The notes below the pieces were generated by a model. It was not told the origin of the DNA. It was given only the letters and a program-made list of their open reading frames with translations, and made no database searches. Position numbers and translations under genes: made by a program. Positions 54,329 to 64,000 of a stretch of DNA of 64,000 bases are shown here, in pieces. The first letter of the stretch is position 1. The number at the start of each line of letters is the position of its first letter. The DNA is from Nymphaea colorata (taxonomy: Eukaryota > Streptophyta > Magnoliopsida > Nymphaeales > Nymphaeaceae): the NCBI RefSeq assembly GCF_008831285.2, contig NC_045150.1, forward strand, positions 17,622,600 through 17,686,599, written 5' to 3'.

Positions 54329-56800
54329 GAATCTATTGCTTTGCTACATCTATCTTTGGGGTAAAGTTTTCTCTTTTTTCTTCCCACTATATCTTTATCT
54401 CTTTTTCCTGCTGCTCTTTTAATAATTTCGCTTTTTCTATCAATTGTTTCAATTTTTCAGTCATTACTTCTAATTTTTCCTTGCACAATACTAGTTCCTT
54501 TCTGGTATCTTCCAAACTTTGCTTAAGTTCAAGGAAAGAAAGGGTTTGGTTAACAAGGGAACTTGTAAAGAGTCAAATTTGGTTCTGTATATTCTTTGTG
54601 CTTAGATAGGTCACCATAATGCTCGGGGTTTTGAAAAATGTTGGATTCTTCCTACTATGTCAAAGATTATCCAACAAAACATGGTCTTTCTGGTTAAGGG
54701 CAAGGCCGGGTAATGTTTGGAATGAAAGATTGGAGTTAGGGGGTAGGGGGTGGGGGGGGGGGGGTGGGGGCTAATGAGTGAACCAAGTTCTGGGTCAACC
54801 TGAACAAACTATGTCCGGCTAGTAGAGGCCATGGTTCATGCAATGTAAATTTATGTTAGATAAAATAATGCATTCTACACTGTCTATTGTGACTAATGGC
54901 TATTTTCAAAGAAATGTAAATTAATCATATATGATGTTTTTCTTTTTCTTAATGGAAAGTGTTTTGATTATTGCTCCCACATTAATGGGGTCACATCTCT
55001 ATTCTTTTCTTCGATTGTTAATGGCTTCTTGATAGGCTGTAAAGGAATCATTAGTCATTATTGATATTGTCCAACATGTATTGTAAATAATTTAATGTAG
55101 ACATTTTTTCTTGAAATACTTCTTTATATTTTCTACTAGACTCAAGTATGTTGTGATTGAAATCATAAGGTTCATCATTAGAGGAACTATGTTCAGAGGA
55201 TGGTCCATTTATAGATCAATGCTACAGATACTTTTTAGTATCACTAATATATTCATCTATTGCCAGCAAGTCTTTATTTACACAATCAACAAGAACATAT
55301 GCTTTATTATATAAACTTTTTCATTTTGAACAATCTCTAGCTAAATACTCAGGGCTACCACAAGTAAAACAAGTTACCTTGTTTTTATAATCTTTCTGAG
55401 TATTGTATTTTCTAACATGTTTATGTTTGTAGAGGCAAGGTTTTCTACCATTAGATTTTCTAAGATAATATTTCTTGCCCCATTTTTTTGTTTTGTTTTT
55501 TTTATATGTTTTCATACGCCTAGGTTCTTTATCATATATTTGGGGTGTGTACATTTGTTTGAAAAAACTATATTCTCTTTTTAATTGTCTAGAGATGATA
55601 ATCTTGGTACACTTTCTTATCAATTCTACAATAATGAATTGAACCCTTATACTAATGTTACATAATTGTGGCACTACTTCATTTTTTTTTGTATTTTCTA
55701 TGGATTTCAAAACCTAAAGGATCAGGTAATTTGAGAAACAAGTTTTCTCCTATCTTTTTATTATAAAAGCATCATGACAAAGAGCTATAGTAAAAGAAAT
55801 CTTGTAAGAATGGTTTTATATATCTCCAATCTTTAACTAGAAGTTGTTCTAATTTCCTAATAAAATCTTGTTGGTGTTTATCAAAACCAACATCTGGTTG
55901 ATATCAAAACAGGAGTAAGTTATTTTATTTGCAAAATTATAAATATTTTTCCTAGTAGTAGTTCTCTTTGTAAGTCTTGAGGGTGTTCCTTTTCATATGC
56001 TTCACAAGAAGCTCTAGCAGTTTCTCCTAAAATTTTTCTGCCCAAGTATGCATCTCTTCTGTCATCCACATTGATTGGTCCATTTTATCCTACTTTCTAG
56101 CAAGTCTTTGGGACCACATTTCTATAACTGAGGGCAATAATTGGGAATCATCGACACTTATATTTAAGATTCTGCCTTCATCTAGTAAAGTTTTTCAGTG
56201 TATAGTTTTAATGACATACATTTTCCTTTTGGTTTATAGTTATCTTTTTCTTTGTATTCTGCATATGTAGTCTTAGGAGGTTGTCATGGTAAATAAAATA
56301 TTGGATTTTGGACTCGTGGGGTTTGTGCAGTAGTGGTCTTGGAGGATTCTACTTCCATAAAATTTTTGGATATGCCTATTATAATTGGCTCATCTTCTTC
56401 CATATAATTGTCAACTGGCTTCAAAATTGACATTTACCCTAACATTTCCCATTGTGCCTACAAATAAATTAACTTCTTCATGGATTTTACCTTCTTAGAT
56501 TAATTTAGTTTCTGATCTAAGGATATAATCTTCTAATAGGTTAAATCCTTTAGGAAGTAGGATACAATTATGTTCTAATTTATGCATTATTCCTCTATTC
56601 GGTATGAAATGCTTCTAATTCATTTCCATCACTTAGCTATTTTTCTTTATAGTCTATAAATCTTATAGTATAACTACCATTAGGATTTTTAAACATTAGG
56701 CTTTCTTCTGGGATTTCAATATTGCAGTTTATCTCCAAGTTTTTACAAATATTCTAGTCTAATTCTTCTAATTTTCCAAGATCAATATCCATGGGTTTGA
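54329..56800 (-). pseudogene. Endogenous pararetrovirus remnant, coat-protein region
   Basis: Minus-strand fragmentary frame. A coat-protein-like part spans about 56250-55321 in several frames. It ends in a basic stretch and a CCHC knuckle, CFTCGSPEYLARDC (55366-55325), typical of Caulimoviridae capsid proteins. Next to the Ogre/Tat insertion (about 54520-54340) is a charged heptad-like, probably coiled-coil stretch (LEVMTEKLKQLIEKAKLL). Stops and frameshifts are frequent, so this is a fossil. The piece continues across the insertion at 38715. An almost pure G tract (54739-54770) lies inside it. Described only; no intact gene exists. Confidence 0.72.
54739..54770 (+). repeat. G-rich homopolymer tract
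   Basis: Nearly uninterrupted G run broken by single T and A bases, with several GGG or longer blocks, able in principle to form a G-quadruplex. It lies within the viral remnant. Confidence 0.8.
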
Positions 56801-56842
56801 TCATTTTTGTACCCTTACTTGTCATAGATTCAATGATTGCTT

Positions 56843-57250
56843 TTATATTATTTTTGTATTTTTTGTACTGCTGTTAGTTATTTTGCCTAGAAATCCTAGA
56901 TTTATGAGCAAGTTCGCTTGTCCTGTAAAAATTTCATATCCTTTACTTTGGATTCTTACTACTATATGTTTAAGATCTCTTATACTCAGTAAGAAATCAT
57001 GTGCACAATCAAATAGTGCTTTATTCTCTGACATGTCAATCTCCATACCAGCTATGATAGCTTTTTTGGCATCACTTGCCTATCTTTTATGTAATAAAGT
57101 GATCAAACCTTTTGTTCTTAAATTTCTCCTAGCCAAACCCTTAATTCCTATCACTATGAGTCCAAGATGAATAAATCTATTTTGGTTACATAGCAATTTT
57201 TTGATACTTTCTTGACTGACAATACCTATATTTTGGTGTTCTTTGGTTAC
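56843..57250 (-). pseudogene. Endogenous pararetrovirus movement-protein fragment
   Basis: Minus-strand pieces 57250-57080 (NRFIHLGLIVIGIKGLARR) and 57046-56843 (ALFDCAHDFLLSIRDL, then HIVVRIQSKGYEIFTGQANL) match the order of the conserved core of caulimovirid movement proteins of the 30K superfamily. A frameshift separates them. The N-terminal part is missing because a second Ogre/Tat element starts at 57257. It sits upstream of the coat-protein part on the same strand, as in caulimovirids with a single long polyprotein. The genus is not resolved. Confidence 0.68.
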
Positions 57251-58161
57251 ATAGACTGTTATCACCCCAAAATTTTCCAAAAAAGATTGCAGTTTTTTTT
57301 TACCCCAATGCAAATTCAAAACTCAACATTAGACGTGAGATTTAAATCCAAAACCCAACTCTCAAATCCAAATAAGATCCAAAATCCAAGTCTAGACCCA
57401 AATTCACCATTTCAAACTCAAAACCCAAAAACTGAAACCAAGACAATAAAATTTGAATTTATGAGCACTGCACGTGCATGCACAGACCTTCCCTTTATTT
57501 TATGTTTCGTTCTCATGCCAAAACATGTTTTTAAGCTTAAGTCATGCGCTAGAATGAGTCAACCATCAACTGAACTCAATCCAGATTTAAAAAGAGCCCA
57601 GAGTCAATCAAAACGGAGTCGGCCCACCTATTTGCAACAAAAAGCATTTTTACACAAATTTTAATTTAAAAAATGGTTTTATGCTCTTTACGAACATTCC
57701 CTTTTATTTTTATTTATTTATTTATCTATTTTATCTTAATTTATTTTATTTTATTTAATTATATTTCAAAAGAAAAAGAAAAACAAAAATAAATAATAAA
57801 AAATAAAAAATTTCACGTCACATGACTGCCTTGCGCAATGTACGCACAATCGCTACAGCACGCAATAGCACATTGCATGCTGTCATGCATGTTTTTCGAG
57901 ACGCCACCCGAGCCACTCACTACACAAGCCTCATTTTCTTTCAAAAACCAACCGTTGGAGGGTGATTTCAAACTTTTTAGGTGGGCATTAGCCCTACCCA
58001 CAGCCAAAAGGGTGTTTGCAGGGCTAGTGGCCAATCTCAGTTAGTCAAAACCTATTTTTTTAAACAAAATTTGAAAATAATTCAAAAAGATTTAAAATTC
58101 GTATGAAAATATTGTCAAATTAAAAAAAAAATCAAATTTTTAGTTTTGGCTCAAAAACTCC

Positions 58162-58170
58162 CTATAAATA
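58162..58170 (+). promoter_or_regulatory. LTR TATA box, element 2
   Basis: CTATAAATACCCCC, in the same context as the box at 51449. Confidence 0.75.
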
Positions 58171-59417
58171 CCCCCACAATACTCCCTCTTGAGCATGAGC
58201 TAACTCTTGGGAGAACCAGATTTAGAGCTTTTCGTAAGCTCTGTTTCCCCATTTCTTCTTTTCTTCTCATTCTTCTTCTTGTTTTTCTACTCCAACCTTG
58301 GGAGCGAGCTTCTCCAAGATCAAACTCTGTAAGGAAGCACAAGGAGATCTCTTGGGGCAATATCTTCATTATCTTGTAGCCTCGCTCAAAGTGAATCTAG
58401 GATCATTCGAAGAAAGGGTATTCATTTTCCTAAAATCACTTTCGTTTGAGGTATGTAACCAATATCTCAACCCATTTCTTTCTCTTGCATTCTCCCTTCT
58501 TCATCTCTCTATGGTCATATAAGATAGCTCTCAAACCTCCTTTTCGGAGTTAACAGCTATTCTTCAGTGCACCAGGAACATGAGAATGTGAAACAAGATT
58601 TCATTTTATAATTGAAGCATGTTTCTTTCTTGTCTTGAATGTTGCTTTGTTATACATGCTTAGTTGATTGTTTTTCCTATACGAATGAGAATAAGATTTT
58701 ATTTTATGATTGAAGCATGTTTATTTCTTGTCTTGAATGTTGATTTGTTATATATGCCTAGTTAATTATTTTTTCTATATAAATGGATGGTGAGAATGAG
58801 TGTTTGGAGTTTCAGTTGTTCTTATTTTTATGTTAGTTTTTGAGGTTGGGACTTGTCCAACTCGAGAAAGCCCTTTACGTATATGTACATGTTAATATGC
58901 ATCTTCATGTCATTCTTACGTTTAGTTTCTTTCTTAATCACCCGATTAGAACACTAATGAGTGCACTATTATGTTCCTTAACTTTTTTTCATACCCAACG
59001 GTGGAAGAAATATATTCTCTTCTAACAAACAAATTAATTATGTTTTATGTTCATATATAAAAGTATTTGAAATCATGTTTTTCAAAAGAATTTTGAAAGA
59101 GAGGAGCCTCTCTAATGAGACATTGGAGACTTAGCTTAGGCTAGGAGTCTCTTCTCTGGCCTACATAAAAATTGAAGTAAGATATTTTAAGTCTTTTCTT
59201 GATTTTTAATCCCATGAAGACATATATGTACATACATGTTATATATGTATATGTGCACATGATGGCATTCTTTCTCCTTCTTTCTCTATATTTCCACATT
59301 TTATCTTACAAATTTTTATGTACACATGAATGCATATATATATGTGTTCTATTTTCTTTCTGTAGAATCTTTTATTTCTCCCTTCAAGTTAAATGTGTTT
59401 TTCTACAAATTTCTTAT

Positions 59418-59425
59418 ATATATAT

Positions 59426-59495
<70 letters not shown>
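59418..59495. repeat. (TA)n(CT)n(TA)n microsatellite
   Basis: TA run, long CT run, then a second TA run inside the LTR of element 2. Two further CT runs lie at about 59816-59845 and 59877-59914. Confidence 0.9.
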
Positions 59496-59497
<2 letters not shown>

Positions 59498-59813
59498 CTC
59501 TATTTCTTTTCCTCTAAAGTCTCTTTCTTTCTTCGAATCAATATCCTTCTTTTTATAAACTTGCATATATGTGTATGTGTGATAGTATGTATACATATAT
59601 ATGCATTTTTTTTTCTCCCTCTTTTTTTTAAGAACCTCTTTTTCCTCTCTATTTAGGTTAATATTTCATTTTCAAAAGCTTTCACATATATACATATACA
59701 TACATGTATACATATACATATATGCATGTATGTATATACATATAAAATACATATAAAGACACAGATCTTCCCCTCTTTTAAAATCTTTCATTTACTGACC
59801 TTTAAAATCCCTT

Positions 59814-59849
<36 letters not shown>

Positions 59850-59874
59850 CATTTACTAACCTTTAAAATCTCTT

Positions 59875-59917
<43 letters not shown>

Positions 59918-60739
59918 ATAGAGTATTTTATCTTTTCCATTCTTTTGGATATTTTTCTCCAACGATCTAAGGTTTTGACTTCCTATTTGTCGACTTCACC
60001 AAGACCAAAAATCAAGTAATGACCAAATATTGGAATCATGTTTGATGGTGTATAACCTCATTCCATTTTCAAAAAATTTTCTCTTTTCATAACGATATTT
60101 ACGATAATCTCATAAATAAAAAAATGAGAAACTTTAATGTATGTGATGGTAGGAATGTTTTTAAATGAACGTTATGGTAGAAATGAATTATTCTCTTCTA
60201 AACATCTAGGATCATTGCATTCATGCATTCACACTCACTTAACATCACTTATGATCACAAGCACCCCCCAAAAGAATTTAAGCAAGATGAGATGGAGGTC
60301 GAACTAAGTAGTAACTGAATTAGAGCAAAACCTCAAACCTATTTAAAGCCTTAAGAGAACATTAAATCAATTTCAAAAATGATTTCCCAAGCTTTCCAAA
60401 AATTATTTTATAAAGATTTCTCAATTCAAGATTTTCTCAAATCAAAATGTTTTACACTCTCAAGTGATTCTTCAAGATTTTTTTTCAAAAAGTTGATACA
60501 TCAAATCTTCAACATTTGCTCAAACACAATACCAGATTTAAAATGAAAAAGATGTTTAAGACAAAACAAAATATATATAAAATAAACATAGCCTTTGGAT
60601 TGATTACCCCTGTTAAAGGTGTTAGGAATGGTCAATCCTCATACTGATGGGCGAGTTCCGTTCTATCTCATTTCAAAACAAAACTTCATTTTTCTAGAGC
60701 ACTTCAAAAACCAAATAGATTTTTGGGGATGCGAACAGA

Positions 60740-60757
60740 TGACAATCGTGATGGGAC
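60740..60757 (+). other. Mutated primer binding site, element 2
   Basis: TGACAATCGTGATGGGAC, the same position (two bases inside the LTR) as the site of element 1, with three differences in the first eight bases. Confidence 0.65.
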
Positions 60758-61531
60758 CCATCATCATTTGACTATTATTATTATTGATGCATTTCTACAA
60801 ACTTGAACATCTCATATATTGCCGATGATAAAACATGTCCCTTACTTTGGCCTTGACCCCATTGGCTTTTCATTGTTTGGTGATTGTGTTTGCTTTCTTA
60901 CATATAAGACTAATTGCGAAGGATTAATCATGTTTACATAGATTTAGGATCAAAGACAACCCTCCTCAATTTAAGGCTTGATTGAAAATAATGCTTACTC
61001 TTCTACGTATTTTAATCACCATATTAGGAAACATTGCATTAGAAACAACCGATTTTACATTTCTCATATTTCAAAACTCCTCATACCTATTTGTCTCGGT
61101 CATCATGTTGTCGAACTTGGTCTTAGGTGGTAGCACAAGACTAAGCCTTACAACTTGACCATACCTTGGTCGGGAAAGCTCTCCCGTTAATACCATGAGT
61201 AGCAACTTGTGGTATATCGACGAGTGTCCAAGATGAAGTTTGATAAACTCTGCCATTAGCTGCTTAAGGAAGAATCTATGATATTACTAAGCCATTCAGC
61301 TAAAGTATATAAGCATAACTTGATATTGGATTATCGTGACACAAAATTATCTCAATTAGGTCCCTATACCCCTTTTCTCCAAAACTATTTCACATGATCG
61401 AAGTATAGAGAGTGTTGATGTGCATAAAACGTTATGTGATGATTTACATATCTCTACTTCATATCATCCTTATCAACCTAGTTAATCTTTCCATTAATTT
61501 AATTTTTACCCTTCAGAAAGTCATCATTCAA
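60758..61531 (+). other. Leader of Ogre/Tat element 2
   Basis: Non-coding, collinear with 41787-42598. No additional gene seen. Confidence 0.7.
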
Positions 61532-62750
61532 ATGTATTCTTTCCAACGTGGTGTCATCTTCCCTTATGATCACATCCTCTTCAGGGAAGGACCCAAATGA
61601 TCTACCTATATCTCTCTTGAGTCTAAACTTTTGGCTCCCGAATGGTATCGGTCTTGGCATCCCACTTTCTCTCGAATGTTTCATTCCTACTTTGAAGAAT
61701 GTGGACTAGAGACAGTGGTAGCTGGAGGAATGCAGTCAGTAGATGAGAATTTAGTGCATGCAATTGCTGAGCGATGGAATCCAAGGACCTCCTCTTTTTG
61801 GTTTTTATGGGGAGAAATGACAATATTATTAGATGAATTTACCGAAATATTAAATCTCTCCACCCTAACTTGTGACCCAAATGATCCATTGGAGAAATAG
61901 TTCCTCATGAACATAACTAAAGTTAAAGCAAATGGCCTTATAGCCCATTTTTCGGGATAAAAAACTTGGTCTCTAGTAGAAAACCATGAGAGTCCAAGCA
62001 TCAACCTGAAAAATTTGTATGACGAATTTGGAGCCTATGCTGAACCTTCCACCTTATCTCGAAAAGCCATAGGAAGAATTAAACATTGTATGATGTTTTG
62101 CACAGGGGGAGTGACCCTTTTCACCAATGGAATTGTCCTCCTAGATGTTCGTATTGTCCAACTTTTCTGGATATAGGGACATAGTAGGACCCAACACTTA
62201 TGAATAGCAATGAAAGCCTTGGCTTTCCTTTACCAAGGATTCACCCGCCTCACCATTGGAGATGCGAATTCATAGAAGGATGCACATATGCTTTACAATT
62301 GTGGTTCTTCAAACATGCGGGATCCCAAGCCAGTCTATTCAGGAACACTGATAGGGCATTGACAATCATAGAACACTACCGCTAATTGATCGAGCAATTG
62401 GATTGAGATGAAATCATTTGGGACTATTATGATCATCATCAAAATTTGCCTCGATACACTCACCATTATCATGGACGTATCACACTCTTGGCCCCTTACT
62501 TCATAATTGATTTAATGCTGATAGGTGCATGAGACAATTTGCTCAGAGGCAAAAGATGGTTTCAGTGCATACACCAATTGGGGCTATTCCTAAATTCGAC
62601 CTCAGCTCTCCTCAATGGGCAGCATTGTTTGCAGTACCTCGACAAGAGTGAAAGACACACATGTCATGCACTTGGTTCGTAGGCCCAGTGGTAAAGAAAG
62701 AATATGCCGAGTCATGGGATGCCAACCGACCACCATCCATCCTTCCTTAA
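61532..62750 (+). pseudogene. Ogre/Tat ORF1 of element 2, with stops
   Basis: Begins MYSFQRGVIFPYDHILFREG. The mobile-domain-like part (MFHSYFEECGLETVVAGG, then TSSFWFLWGEMTILLDEF) is open to TAG at 61898-61900. Several stops and frameshifts follow before the shared end DANRPPSILP. It keeps segments that are deleted in element 1 and has TGG where element 1 has TAG at 42722 and 43445. Confidence 0.8.
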
Positions 62751-62933
62751 AAGTTTTCGTTGTCAACTTTGTACTCCTAATTTCATCTTTAGTCGTTGCC
62801 ATCTTTGTTAGTGTTTTCTTTGTATGTAACTTTTAAAACTCTTAAGGCAATATGAACCTCATTTTGTCATCATTTCCTTTCAATGACTCTTCATTTTCCT
62901 ATCTCACAAGGTGAATACTTGAAAGCCAACAAG

Positions 62934-64000
62934 ATGGTACAAGTTATGCAGACTCCTCAGAACGAGGCTTCATTTTCTGAGCTTATGTGAGAAATACTTG
63001 GCCGCCCAACAATGGAGCCAGAAGGCTACCATATGTTCCACTTGTTCATGAAGCGATTCATTAGGAAACAAAAAGAGCAAAAGACCCTAATGTTTACTCT
63101 AAAACCAGAAACTGAAAAGCTGATCAAGCAAAAGAGAAACAATAAAGACAACAAATCCTCTCCTACGGATCGAGATAAAGGTCATATAGATTCAGACATA
63201 GCAATTAGTGAGAAGGAAAAACCCAAATTGCTTCCTCTCATAAAGAAAAGGACAACAAAGAAAAACAAAAAAAAAAGAAAATAAATTGTAGAGAAAAGCA
63301 GTTCACCTAGCCCTCTCACAAGCGAAAGTTCAGAGAAAAAGCAAAAAAGAAAGAGAAAGCTTACAAAGAAAGGCAAAAGGGAAAAAAAGTACATCCCAAG
63401 CAATAGCTCAGACAACGAGAGTTCTAAAGAAAAAAATATAGGAGATCAATGGCAAGAAGAAAAAGACAAAGCCAGAATTGGTCAAATCAAGTGATGATAA
63501 AAGTTTGACTAAACGCAAGTTTCATGAAATGGAGAAAAGAATGAGCAACCTCAAACTTTGGGGGAAAGGAAAACACTCATACTCATGCAAACTACTTCGG
63601 TATTGAAGGAGACGAAGACATGAAGAGTTTGCCTAAGGAGTTCATCAAATATGATAGAACCACCTGTCCCCACGTTTATCTTTCAACATTTCTCAATGAT
63701 TGCTACAAGATTCAGGCAAATAACAGAACTTTGTTTCGCTACTTTCTAAGACGCCTTGATGACATCGCTACACAGTGGTACAAAGAAAATGTCAACCCAG
63801 TTGAATTGAAGGAATTTGATAGATTGGTTAACATGTTTGTCGAAAGATTTGAGCAAAATGCTCCCATGGCTCCAACCCTCAATACCATTTGCAGTCTCCA
63901 TAAAAAACAAGGAGAAAAGGCACGAGAATTCACTTAAAAATGGAGAATTCAATGTAACAAGATGAAGGAACTCATTTCTGAAACACAGACTTTGTCACTC
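62934..64000 (+). pseudogene. Ogre/Tat gag of element 2, partial, with stops
   Basis: Same order as the gag of element 1: Lys-rich charged region (about 63050-63500) broken by stops and frameshifts, then the capsid-like block (YDRTTCPHVYLSTFLNDCYK, then LFRYFLRRLDDIATQWYKEN), open 63620-63934. It ends at TAA 63935-63937, the same site as the TAA at 44962-44964 in element 1. The frame continues after it (KWRIQCNKMKE) to the window edge. Confidence 0.85.

Larger units (their letters stand above)
57257..60737 (+). repeat. 5' LTR of Ogre/Tat element 2
   Basis: About 3481 bp ending GGGGATGCGAACA. It lacks the 72-bp array and the five-copy ATGGCC repeat (a single unit at about 58510) and has expanded CT/TA microsatellites. 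TATA box CTATAAATA at 58162-58170. Confidence 0.92.
57257..64000 (+). mobile_element. Second Ogre/Tat element, 5' part, continues beyond the window
   Basis: Starts TGTTATCACCCC at 57257 inside the viral movement-protein fragment. It is the same family as element 1, collinear through LTR, primer site, leader, ORF1 and gag, but more diverged. Bases 57252-57256 (TAGAC) should be its target duplication; the other end is outside the window. Confidence 0.93.

Noticed and set aside
59199-59656. Open frames over Ser/Leu and Tyr/Ile runs
   Set aside because: Direct translation of CT and TA microsatellites.

Overview
This is nuclear DNA from a flowering plant. It has spliced genes with GT-AG introns, plant-type LTR retrotransposons of both superfamilies, LINE and hAT remnants, and a fossil plant pararetrovirus. 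No species can be named from sequence alone. Long introns and dense nested repeats point to a repeat-rich genome. Nothing resembles a prokaryotic operon, a CRISPR array or a phage.

Two host genes are readable, both on the minus strand. The larger (about 27566 down to 6467) encodes a roughly 561-residue F-box protein with FIST sensory domains, like Arabidopsis At5g63520. I rebuilt it as ten exons whose splice phases all agree. Its ninth intron is 11.7 kb because two Ty1/copia elements inserted into it in the sense direction. One (8642-13952) has near-identical LTRs, a perfect CAAGA target duplication and an intact 1436-residue polyprotein. The other (14536-19263) has a perfect AACCA duplication but is older, has lost gag and is broken in pol. 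The smaller gene (34981 down to 32777) encodes a 122-residue mitochondrial IF1-like protein in three exons, like Arabidopsis At2g27730, with a possible in-frame cassette exon.

The right 26 kb is nested repeats. A decayed endogenous pararetrovirus on the minus strand is cut by a 15.6-kb Ogre/Tat (Ty3/gypsy) element at 38716-54328. A second, more diverged Ogre/Tat copy enters the same viral remnant at 57257 and runs off the right edge. A third LTR of the family, inverted, forms the left edge (1-1070). The complete Ogre/Tat copy shows 3-kb LTRs, a tRNA-Arg-like primer site, an ORF1 resembling the plant mobile domain, gag, protease, RT, RNase H, a second archaeal-type RNase H and integrase. All its reading frames carry stops.

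The intergenic and far-left sequence holds a hAT transposase remnant (about 1485-2700), LINE fragments (about 3560-4520 and 28990-29850), a short non-autonomous hAT element with TIRs and a target duplication (35754-36342) and a weaker relative (29970-30224). The points most worth checking are the gag stop codon shared by two diverged Ogre/Tat copies, the promoter deletion confined to one LTR, the tandem hairpins before the polypurine tract, the filler DNA in the older copia element, and the candidate cassette exon.
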